From: CALJTV01 sp034433775 | GTDB lineage: Bacteria; Chloroflexota; Dehalococcoidia; GIF9; UBA5629 | Reading direction: 5' to 3' | Length of the DNA stretch: 5,986 nt | Assembly (NCBI GenBank): GCA_034433775.1 | Contig: DAOUAI010000124.1 | Coordinates: 1-5,986, forward strand | Shown here: positions 1 through 5,296 of the stretch, piece after piece | How the letters are laid out: every line of letters starts with the position of its first letter | How positions within the stretch are numbered: the first letter of the stretch is position 1 | Position numbers and translations under genes: made by a program | The notes under the pieces: generated by a model | The model's database searches: none | Told to the model about the DNA's origin: nothing | What the model saw: the letters and a program-made list of their open reading frames with translations, nothing else

Positions 1-194
1 CTGTGCTGATCATCGTTGGTGAGCACGATTTCTACATGGGAGTAGAACAGGGCAAACAGGCGCAACAGGCAATATCTGGCTCCGAGCTGGTCATCATGCC
101 CACCGGTCATGCCACTGCCATCGAGGCGCCGGAAAGGTTTAACGCCGCGGTGCTGGACTTTCTCTCAAGAGTAGGAGGTGCACCCGGGGCTTAG
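1..194 (+). CDS. Alpha/beta hydrolase, C-terminal fragment (5' end outside window)
   Basis: This is the last ~64 codons of a gene that enters from the left edge. Reading begins in mid-codon (bases 1-2 complete a preceding codon), and the first GTG at base 3 is an internal valine, not a start. The segment LIIVGEHD is the beta-strand and turn that carries the catalytic aspartate in alpha/beta hydrolases. The later PTGHATAIEAPERF carries the catalytic histidine (GH) followed by the usual E-x-P-E-x-F helix start, and VLDFLSR is the terminal helix. The nucleophile serine region lies upstream of the window, so substrate and subfamily cannot be determined; esterase, C-C hydrolase and haloperoxidase-like relatives are all possible. 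It ends at TAG 192-194. A promoter candidate separates it from the iron-sulfur operon, so it is probably a separate unit. Confidence 0.8.
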   Translation, partial: VLIIVGEHDFYMGVEQGKQAQQAISGSELVIMPTGHATAIEAPERFNAAVLDFLSRVGGAPGA

Positions 195-239
195 CTAAAT
201 TTCGCGTCCGGGACGGGAAAGGGCTACCGGGGCTCTGGC

Positions 240-280
240 TCATCTTTATCCTCTCCCCTCGCGGGAGAGGGCTAGGGTGA
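240..280. repeat. REP-like imperfect palindrome, copy 1
   Basis: The arms 240-257 and 263-280 form an 18-position stem around a 5-nt loop. The inner 8 bp (CCTCTCCC with GGGAGAGG) are perfect. The outer ten positions have five Watson-Crick pairs, three G-U pairs and two mismatches. A related palindrome with 16 of 18 identical bases in the left arm occurs at 2518-2535. CCTCTCCC/GGGAGAGG palindromes with a flanking TAGGGTGA are typical of dispersed extragenic repeats in many bacterial genomes. No T-tract follows, so a terminator role is unlikely. Confidence 0.6.
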
Positions 281-300
281 GGGAGATAAGGAAAAGACTA

Positions 301-390
301 ATGGGGGTTAACCAGCCATTTTCTGTCCTGAAAAAGTGTGTCGCTGATGTGCTGGACGAGTACGGTTCTTTGACGCCCGCCCGCGTTTAA
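301..390 (+). CDS. Possible small ORF of 29 codons, function unknown
   Basis: An ATG at 301 is preceded by AAGGA (288-292) at an 8-nt spacing, a good ribosome binding site, and opens a 29-codon frame ending in TAA (388-390). The peptide starts MGVNQPFSVLKKCVADVLDE and ends SLTPARV. It is predicted to be largely one amphipathic helix and has a natural-looking composition. It resembles no family I recognise. It could be a real small protein, a leader peptide, or the stump of a longer gene cut by a frameshift. Against it, the length is within chance and the -35 box of the promoter for the next gene lies inside it. If real, it sits directly upstream of the iron-sulfur operon and could be co-transcribed from an unseen upstream promoter. 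Confidence 0.3.
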   Translation: MGVNQPFSVLKKCVADVLDEYGSLTPARV

Positions 391-398
391 GCTAAACT
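370..398 (+). promoter_or_regulatory. Sigma70-type promoter for the iron-sulfur operon
   Basis: TTGACG (370-375, five of six matches to the -35 consensus) is followed after exactly 17 bp by TAAACT (393-398, four of six matches to the -10 consensus, including the key first two and last positions). Transcription would start near base 405 and give a leader of about 33 nt containing the strong AAAGGAGG ribosome binding site at 423-430. The position right before the first operon gene supports it. It was found by eye only. Confidence 0.5.
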
Positions 399-437
399 TT
401 TGCCTGTCTGCAAAATAACCGCAAAGGAGGGTGAAGG

Positions 438-1271
438 ATGTGTATCTGGTGCGAAAAGTATGCTCAGGGCTACGAGAGGTGGTACTTCAACCCGGCTAAC
501 TACGCCCGCAAACTCTATAAAATCAGGAAGGAGGAAGCTGAATCCAGTCTCGAAGCTCTGCCCCAAGCTGCTGGCGGTATGTCACTGCTCAGGCAGGAAT
601 TCCTCGAAGCCTGGGAAAAAAAGGACTATGCAGCTATGGAAAAGATGAAACAGGAGGCTGAGCAACTCTCCTGGGCTACACATTTCGGGCAGGTGGTCAC
701 TCTGGAAGATGCTCTGAAGGTCATCGATATCATCTACCCCATCGCCATAATGACCTGCGTCTGCCGACGTTCCATGCTGGGCTTGCCCGACGAGGAGAAC
801 TTCACCTGCATCGGCATGGGAGCGGGGATGTACAAATGGGAAAGGTGGCCTAACACTTACCGCGGTGGCGTCCAGTTCCTCACTCCTGAGGAAGCCAAGG
901 ACATTGTCACCAGACTGAACAAGAGAGGGCTGGTACAGACTTTATTCACCTTCGGCACGCCCTATATCGGCGGAATCTGTAACTGCGATTATCCGGACTG
1001 CTCTGCCATCAGGGCAACGGTGGACTACGGCATCAGAACCCTGGTGAAAGGTCATCAGGTAGCGCGTATAGACCGCGAGTTATGTAACGGCTGCGCTTCC
1101 TGCATTCACCGGTGCCAGTTCAAAGCCCTGAGTTTCTCAGCATCCCAGCAGAAGGCATATGTCGACCAGTTCCAGTGCTTCGGCTGCGGGCTTTGCGCCA
1201 CCGAGTGCCCACAGGATGCCATCACGCTGGTGGAGCGCGCCAGCCTGCCGGCTTTAGCCAATGTGTGGTAA
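438..1271 (+). CDS. Multi-cluster 4Fe-4S protein with C-terminal dicluster ferredoxin domain
   Basis: The product is a 277-aa cytoplasmic iron-sulfur protein, probably an electron carrier or oxidoreductase subunit, with 16 cysteines. The C-terminal domain has two classical motifs: CNGCASCIHRC (Cys216, 219, 222, 226) and CFGCGLCATECP (Cys247, 250, 253, 257), expected to hold two [4Fe-4S] clusters. A middle module carries TCVCR (Cys107, 109), Cys124 and ICNCDYPDC (Cys181, 183, 188), separated by LTPEEAKDIVTRLNKRGLVQ. I recall this CxCR...CNC arrangement ahead of a dicluster ferredoxin from other anaerobes; it suggests an additional metal site. The N-terminus has Cys2 and Cys5 (MCIWCEKY) and a charged helical stretch at ~50-78. 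There is no signal peptide or membrane segment. The ATG at 438 follows AAAGGAGG by 7 nt, which fixes the start. It is the first gene of the operon, with the next gene 22 nt downstream. The electron donor and acceptor are unknown. Confidence 0.85.
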   Translation: MCIWCEKYAQGYERWYFNPANYARKLYKIRKEEAESSLEALPQAAGGMSLLRQEFLEAWEKKDYAAMEKMKQEAEQLSWATHFGQVVTLEDALKVIDIIYPIAIMTCVCRRSMLGLPDEENFTCIGMGAGMYKWERWPNTYRGGVQFLTPEEAKDIVTRLNKRGLVQTLFTFGTPYIGGICNCDYPDCSAIRATVDYGIRTLVKGHQVARIDRELCNGCASCIHRCQFKALSFSASQQKAYVDQFQCFGCGLCATECPQDAITLVERASLPALANVW

Positions 1272-1293
1272 ATGAGAACGGAGGGATAAGGAT

Positions 1294-1548
1294 ATGCTGC
1301 CAAAAATCACTGTAGACGAGGGGAAATGCACCGACCCGCTATCCTGTCGCAAGTGTTTACTCATATGCCAAACACATGTCCTGGGTCTGGGTACAAAGGT
1401 AGGACCGAAAAAGTTTCAGGAGATACCACGCGATAAGTTCAAGGTCGCTGGAGTGCGTCTGGAAAAATGCACCGTGTGCCTGGACTGCGTCAAGGTCTGT
1501 CCTAATGGCGCTATACAGGTGAGTTTCAACGGAGGTGTGGCAAAATGA
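1294..1548 (+). CDS. Small dicluster 4Fe-4S ferredoxin
   Basis: This is an 84-aa ferredoxin with eight cysteines, enough for two [4Fe-4S] clusters. The second motif is canonical CTVCLDCVKVCP (Cys59, 62, 65, 69). The first is stretched: Cys12 and Cys18 are five residues apart (KCTDPLSC) before the usual CxxCxxxC spacing (Cys18, 21, 25). The proline normally following the fourth cysteine is replaced by Gln (CQ). The ~33 residues between the motifs are longer than in a minimal 55-aa clostridial ferredoxin. It is expected to be soluble and to carry electrons, with the 277-aa protein upstream as the obvious candidate partner. GGAGGG (1280-1285) lies 8 nt before the ATG. Its TGA overlaps the ATG of the next gene (ATGA, 1545-1548), which indicates translational coupling. 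Confidence 0.85.
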   Translation: MLPKITVDEGKCTDPLSCRKCLLICQTHVLGLGTKVGPKKFQEIPRDKFKVAGVRLEKCTVCLDCVKVCPNGAIQVSFNGGVAK

Positions 1549-2126
1549 CTACTGGCTGGAAATACGGTAGACCGGCAAAGGCAAAGCTTATGACGCTTGA
1601 GGAGCCGGGTAAGGAACTCCTCTTCGATGCCGACAAGGGACTGGTAGACGAGGTCACGGCAAAGTTTAATTTCAGCAACATCGCCCAAGGGCTCAAGGGC
1701 AAAAGCGAAGAAGAGGCTTACAAGGCTATGGAGAAGCTGGGTAAAGAGGTAATGGACCTCACCATACAGCTTGGCGATGGTAAATATCTCGACCGCACTG
1801 GTGAGATGATCGAGCGCGTATTCAGGCAGACCGGCATATCGTTCCCCCACCGCTTCCAGAGGTATCTGGAGCTTTCTATACTGGGACTGAGACCCGCTGA
1901 CCGGTGGAATATCACCAAGTCGACCACTAAAGAGATAGTGCTTCAGGTATCTTCATGCTCAATTAAAAAGGCGCTGGAAGAAAACGGCATGGGGGGTCTA
2001 CCATGCAAAGGGTTCTGCCTTGCCAGCTTCAAAGCTGCTGCCGCAAAGACCGGTGACCAGGTGCACATCGAGATGACCAGGACACTGCCTCAGGAGGGGA
2101 TGTGTCAGTTCCATTTCAGAGTATAG
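1545..2126 (+). CDS. Unassigned 193-aa protein, possible ATC-hydrolase/V4R-like domain
   Basis: I do not recognise this protein with confidence. It is soluble and has no signal peptide. The N-terminal two thirds are helical and charged (KGKSEEEAYKAMEKLGKEVM, ~51-70). All four cysteines lie in the last 56 residues: Cys138 in SSCSI, Cys154 and Cys158 in LPCKGFC, and Cys187 in GMCQFHF near the end. The order 'Cys - Cys/Cys - charged strand - Cys-x-F-x-F' resembles the C-terminus of small ligand-binding domains annotated as L-2-amino-thiazoline-4-carboxylic acid hydrolase-like or 4-vinyl reductase (V4R). That is a pattern impression only. The four cysteines could bind a metal or an Fe-S cluster. 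The start is fixed by GGAGG (1531-1535) 9 nt upstream and the ATGA overlap with the ferredoxin gene. Its place in the operon argues for a role with the ferredoxins. Confidence 0.75.
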   Translation: MTTGWKYGRPAKAKLMTLEEPGKELLFDADKGLVDEVTAKFNFSNIAQGLKGKSEEEAYKAMEKLGKEVMDLTIQLGDGKYLDRTGEMIERVFRQTGISFPHRFQRYLELSILGLRPADRWNITKSTTKEIVLQVSSCSIKKALEENGMGGLPCKGFCLASFKAAAAKTGDQVHIEMTRTLPQEGMCQFHFRV

Positions 2127-2446
2127 GTCCAGCGCCTTTTTTTGCCAGTCCACTAGGGCGCGCGTTCTATACATATTCCCCATCAGATATCCCGTCCAGC
2201 CCTGCCTGGCTGGGGTGGCGCAGGTTACGCCTTCACTACCCGGAAATCGCTGAATTGCTTGAAGAGCTGTACGATAAGGCTGCAGAAAGCTGCGACCAGT
2301 TCGTCAATGTAAGTGAAGTGAATAAATACAGCACCACCTGCACCGTATGCCGCCACTTCAGTACCGCCGGCTGCAACGCTCAGGGTACAGCGGTGGACAT
2401 CATCAAACTGCTACAGAATGCTTACCAACACGACGGGCTGCTCTAG
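2102..2446 (+). CDS. Hypothetical 114-aa cysteine-containing protein, last gene of the operon
   Basis: The family is not recognised. The start is taken as GTG 2102, preceded by AGGAGG (2092-2097) at a short 4-nt gap; it overlaps the end of the 193-aa gene by 25 nt. No ATG is available in this frame, which is open back to a TGA at 2054. The N-terminal ~40 residues are rich in Pro, Ser and aromatics and look weakly structured. Residues ~45-65 (YPEIAELLEELYDKAAESC) form a convincing amphipathic helix. The C-terminal part holds Cys64, Cys80, Cys83 and Cys91 (TTCTVCRHFSTAGCN), a possible zinc or Fe-S site, followed by a final helix (VDIIKLLQNAY). Codon choice across the second half matches the neighbouring genes, supporting real coding. 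It is probably a small accessory subunit of the redox module. The exact N-terminus is uncertain. Confidence 0.6.
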   Translation: MSVPFQSIGPAPFFASPLGRAFYTYSPSDIPSSPAWLGWRRLRLHYPEIAELLEELYDKAAESCDQFVNVSEVNKYSTTCTVCRHFSTAGCNAQGTAVDIIKLLQNAYQHDGLL

Positions 2447-2491
2447 GACCACCCCGGCTATCCCGCTATTCGCCCCGCCCCATTACTAAAT

Positions 2492-2518
2492 AAAAAACCG
2501 CCCACAGGCTGCTTTTTT
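2492..2518. terminator. Probable (possibly bidirectional) terminator of the iron-sulfur operon
   Basis: The A6 tract (2492-2497) and T6 tract (2513-2518) flank a small GC core, GCC (2500-2502) pairing with GGC (2507-2509) over a CACA loop, with one C-T mismatch and one bulged C. The A/T symmetry is typical of intrinsic terminators. It lies 45 nt after the stop codon of the last operon gene. The imperfect GC core makes it only moderately strong. Confidence 0.5.
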
Positions 2519-2548
2519 CACCTTAATCCTCTCCCGTCAAGGGAGAGG
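2518..2548. repeat. REP-like palindrome, copy 2
   Basis: A perfect 8-bp inverted repeat, CCTCTCCC (2528-2535) and GGGAGAGG (2541-2548), encloses the loop GTCAA. The preceding bases TCACCTTAAT match copy 1 (TCATCTTTAT) at 8 of 10 positions, in the same orientation. The right outer arm has decayed relative to copy 1. It directly abuts the T-tract of the operon terminator. Confidence 0.55.
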
Positions 2549-2595
2549 AAGGGAAAGAGGAACTCTTCCGTGTACTGGACAAGTGTAAGGGCTTC

Positions 2596-2643
2596 CAGTT
2601 TCCACCAAAATGTGGTAAAATAAAAACAGCTTGGTGGAAGCTG
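2596..2643 (+). promoter_or_regulatory. Structured gyrB leader: long hairpin with a competing stem
   Basis: Bases 2596-2608 pair with 2631-2643 in a 13-bp stem (core TTCCACCAA with TTGGTGGAA, plus CAG/CTG and one G-U pair) around a 22-nt A-rich loop. A second, mutually exclusive hairpin uses CAGCTT (2627-2632) and AAGCTG (2638-2643) around GGTGG. Further on, CATCAGA (2650-2656) and TCTGATG (2700-2706) are a perfect 7-bp inverted repeat. Such alternatives would suit an attenuator, a protein-binding site or a DNA operator. I found no convincing -35/-10 pair here (TAAAAT at 2616-2621 lacks a good -35), so the transcription start, and thus whether this is RNA, is unknown. Confidence 0.4.
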
Positions 2644-2707
2644 TTGTGCCATCAGAGAGCCTGAATACTAGATATTGGACTAATAATTTACTCTTTCTGT
2701 CTGATGC

Positions 2708-2734
2708 AGCCCGAGTGTGCTGAGAGGGCTTTTT
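2708..2734 (+). terminator. Terminator-like hairpin just upstream of gyrB
   Basis: AGCCC (2708-2712) can pair with GGGCT (2726-2730), followed at once by a short T-run (2730-2734), 16 nt before the gyrB ATG. The stem is only 5 bp over a 13-nt loop, and its left arm competes with an alternative CAGC/GCTG hairpin (2707-2710 with 2719-2722). It could be an attenuator for gyrB or chance. Confidence 0.25.
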
Positions 2735-2750
2735 GTCTTGAATCTTAGCC

Positions 2751-4679
2751 ATGTCTCCAGAGAATAATAAACAACTGACCGCAGCTTTTGAGGACTACAC
2801 TGCCGAAGATATCCGTATACTGGACGGGCTTGATGCGGTGCGGCGGCGTCCCGGTATGTACATTGGCAGCACCGACCGCCAGGGGCTCCACCATCTCCTT
2901 TATGAGATAGTCTATAACAGCATAGATGAGGCGATGGCGGGCTACTGCACCCGCACCGAGGTGATAATCCATGAGGACAACACGGTAACGGTCATCGACA
3001 ACGGTCGGGGCATACCAGTGGAGACGCACCCGGTGACCAATACTTCAGCCCTTGAGGCTGTGATGACCAGACTTCACGCCGGGGCTAAATTTGGTGGTCG
3101 CACCTACACGGTCTCCAGTGGCTTACACGGCGTGGGTGCTTCGGTGGTAAATGCACTGTCAGAGTGGCTCGTGGTCGAAGTCAAGCGCCAGGGCAAGATT
3201 TACCGCCAGGAATACCGGCGTGGCAAGCCCATCTCGGGACTGGAGGTCATCGGCGACACCGACGAGACCGGGACAACCATAACATTTCTGGCTGACAGTG
3301 AAATCTTCGACGACATCAACTATGACTTCGATACTGTCCGTCAACGGCTTAGAGAGCTCGCCTTCCTGAACAAGAACTTGGAAATAAGCCTTAAGGATGA
3401 GCGCTCCGATAAGGAGCTGACCTTCTTGTTCGAGGGAGGGATCGCCACCCTTGTCCGCCGCTTCAACAAAGACAGGGAGGTACTTAGCCGTGACCCGGTC
3501 TATATCTCGGGGTCGAGCAATAGCACGCAGGTTGAAGTTGCCCTGCAGTATAACGATGGCTTTGCCGAGTCCACCCTCAGCTTTGCCAATTGCGTCAACA
3601 CCGCAGATGGCGGCAGCCACCTGACCGGTTTTCGTTCAGCTCTCACCCGGGTGCTAAACGACTACGCACGGCAGAACAAGCTGCTTAAGGACTCTGAGCC
3701 AAACCTCATCGGCGAGGATGTCCGCGACGGGTTGACAGCCATTGTCAGTGTGAGACTGGTCGAGCCCCAGTTTGAAGGACAGACCAAGGCTAAGCTGGGC
3801 AACCCCGAGGTAAAAAGCGTGGTCGAGGTTATAGTGGCTGATGGACTAACCCAGTATCTGGAACAACACCCCGACGAGGCTAAAGCTATAATAGGGAAAT
3901 GTCTGGTTTCCGCCAAAGCTAGAGAGGCAGCGCGCAAGGCGCGTGACCTCATCTTCAAAAAGAGCGGCTTCGAGGCAGCAACCCTGCCCGGGAAACTGGC
4001 TGGCTGTGCTGAGACTGACCCGGAACTGTGCGAGCTCTTCCTGGTCGAAGGTGATTCCGCCGGCGGCTCAGCTAAACAGGGACGGGACCGCCGCTTCCAG
4101 GCTATCCTGCCACTGAGAGGTAAGATTCTAAATGTGGAAAAGGCACCGAGAGACAAGGTGCTGGAACACGAAGAGATACGAGCAATAGTTACCGCGCTGG
4201 GTGCCGGCATCGGTGACCAACTTGACTTCTCTCGCCTGCGCTACCACCGCATCATCATCATGACAGATGCCGATGTCGACGGTTCGCACATCAGGACGCT
4301 GCTGCTCACCTTTTTCTACCGAAACATGCCGGAGCTTATCAGCCGTGGACACCTGTTCATCGCCCAGCCACCACTTTATCGGATTCAGCACGGCAAACAG
4401 CACTACTGGGTATATTCGGAAAAGGAAAAAGAGGCTAAACTCAAAGAGTTGCAAGGAAGTAAAGTGGAAATCCAGCGGTACAAAGGGCTAGGTGAGATGA
4501 GTCCGGAACAACTGTGGGAGACCACCATGAACCCGGCTTCCCGGACACTGCTTAAAGTCGAGATTGAAGATGCTATCGAGGCTGACAGGACATTCCACAT
4601 GCTGATGGGCAACGAGGTGCCACCCCGCAAGTCCTTCATTCAAGCCCACGCCAGAAGCGTCAGAAACCTTGATATCTAG
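2751..4679 (+). CDS. gyrB: DNA gyrase subunit B
   Basis: This is the ATPase and DNA-binding B subunit of DNA gyrase, which with GyrA introduces negative supercoils using ATP. At 642 aa it has the usual length for GyrB without the insert of E. coli. The GHKL ATPase domain shows RRRPGMYIGST (32-41), the Glu/Asn box YEIVYNSIDEA (Glu52, Asn56), DNGRGIP (Asp83) and GLHGVGASVVNALS (124-137). The transducer lysine lies in QTKAKLGN (344-351). The Toprim domain has LVEGDSAGGSAKQGRDRRFQ (Glu433) and TDADVDGSHIRTLLLTFF (Asp506, Asp508). The C-terminal YKGLGEMSPEQLWETTMNP (577-595) favours GyrB over ParE. The ATG at 2751 is the only upstream start, since TGA at 2739-2741 closes the frame. No Shine-Dalgarno sequence is visible, unlike the genes to the left. 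The stop TAG shares a CTAG with the convergent nadD. Confidence 0.97.
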   Translation: MSPENNKQLTAAFEDYTAEDIRILDGLDAVRRRPGMYIGSTDRQGLHHLLYEIVYNSIDEAMAGYCTRTEVIIHEDNTVTVIDNGRGIPVETHPVTNTSALEAVMTRLHAGAKFGGRTYTVSSGLHGVGASVVNALSEWLVVEVKRQGKIYRQEYRRGKPISGLEVIGDTDETGTTITFLADSEIFDDINYDFDTVRQRLRELAFLNKNLEISLKDERSDKELTFLFEGGIATLVRRFNKDREVLSRDPVYISGSSNSTQVEVALQYNDGFAESTLSFANCVNTADGGSHLTGFRSALTRVLNDYARQNKLLKDSEPNLIGEDVRDGLTAIVSVRLVEPQFEGQTKAKLGNPEVKSVVEVIVADGLTQYLEQHPDEAKAIIGKCLVSAKAREAARKARDLIFKKSGFEAATLPGKLAGCAETDPELCELFLVEGDSAGGSAKQGRDRRFQAILPLRGKILNVEKAPRDKVLEHEEIRAIVTALGAGIGDQLDFSRLRYHRIIIMTDADVDGSHIRTLLLTFFYRNMPELISRGHLFIAQPPLYRIQHGKQHYWVYSEKEKEAKLKELQGSKVEIQRYKGLGEMSPEQLWETTMNPASRTLLKVEIEDAIEADRTFHMLMGNEVPPRKSFIQAHARSVRNLDI

Positions 4680-5296
4680 CCCCGAGCGTTTCCAGGTGGC
4701 TGGTATAACCTGTGCTCCAATATGTACCTCTCCACCTTCGGCGGCACCAGATGACCGATAGGAAGTTCCTGGGCTACCCTCTCCCTTATTGCAGACGAGC
4801 TGATATCTACAGGTGAGATCTCCAGCCACACCACATTCTCGGTCAGACCCGGTACAAGTGCTTCCAGCCGCGCTAGGTCCGGGCGGCTGAAGCCCGGTCT
4901 GGTGATAGCTACCAAGCGGCACATCTGGACTAACCTTGCTGGCTCCTTCCACTGAGGCAATTCGCTGACACTATCCCAGCCAAGGAGCAAGAAGAGTGCG
5001 CTTTCCTTGCCCAGTTGCTGCCGCAAAACGGCGATGGTATCAACACTGTACGATGGTCCAGGGCGGTCGGTCTCCACTGTAGACAGTTCGAAATAGGGTC
5101 TACCCTCAATAGCCAGCCTCACCATCTCCAGCCGATGGGTTGCCGGCGTAATATTTCTGTCCAGCTTCAACCATGGTTGTCCTGCAGGGACAAAGATCAC
5201 CCTGGCAAGGTCCAGCTTAAGCCGTGCCTCCTCGGCTATAATCAGGTGCCCCAGATGTATGGGGTCGAAAGTACCGCCCAGCACACCAATATTCAT
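4676..5296 (-). CDS. nadD: Nicotinate-nucleotide adenylyltransferase
   Basis: The enzyme makes nicotinate adenine dinucleotide from nicotinate mononucleotide and ATP, the penultimate step of NAD synthesis in the cytoplasm. The protein is 206 aa, normal for the family. The nucleotidyltransferase signature GGTFDPIHLGH is at 7-17 (with His14 and His17), PSYSVDTI at 81-88, GWDSVSELPQW at 106-116, and the second signature ISSSAIRERV at 165-174, followed by the typical LVPPKVERYILEHRLY. One deviation: after VPAGQ the usual PPHK reads PWLK (41-44). The ATG (5296-5294) overlaps the TGA of obg as ATGA. GGAG (5303-5300) lies only 3 nt before it, so coupled translation from obg is likely. The 3' end overlaps gyrB by 4 bp, tail to tail. 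Confidence 0.95.
   Translation of the reverse strand: MNIGVLGGTFDPIHLGHLIIAEEARLKLDLARVIFVPAGQPWLKLDRNITPATHRLEMVRLAIEGRPYFELSTVETDRPGPSYSVDTIAVLRQQLGKESALFLLLGWDSVSELPQWKEPARLVQMCRLVAITRPGFSRPDLARLEALVPGLTENVVWLEISPVDISSSAIRERVAQELPIGHLVPPKVERYILEHRLYQPPGNARG

Noticed and set aside
400..648. 82-codon plus-strand ORF overlapping the start of the 277-aa gene
   Set aside because: The frame at 438 has the strong Shine-Dalgarno sequence and recognisable Fe-S domains; this one is Ser/Lys/Arg-rich noise.
1416..1850. 144-codon minus-strand ORF across the ferredoxin and 193-aa genes
   Set aside because: Antisense to two genes with good ribosome binding sites and, for the ferredoxin, clear motifs.
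2090..2130. Programmed -1 frameshift fusing the 193-aa and 114-aa proteins
   Set aside because: No slippery heptamer of the X-XXY-YYZ type was found before the stop; an overlapping GTG start with its own Shine-Dalgarno sequence is simpler.
2447..2750. DnaA boxes or a replication origin beside gyrB
   Set aside because: gyrB often lies near oriC, but I found no TTATCCACA-like cluster or AT-rich unwinding stretch here.
2537..2752. 71-codon minus-strand ORF running from the gyrB start through the intergenic region
   Set aside because: It reads through the hairpins and the REP-like palindrome, has no recognisable domain, and its ATG is only the complement of bases around the gyrB start.
3159..4210. 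Minus-strand ORFs of 153 and 182 codons inside gyrB
   Set aside because: Antisense shadows of a strongly conserved gene; no motifs or ribosome binding sites seen.
4488..4952. 154-codon minus-strand ORF across the gyrB-nadD junction
   Set aside because: Out of frame with nadD on the same strand, with a composition unlike a real protein; nadD explains the region.
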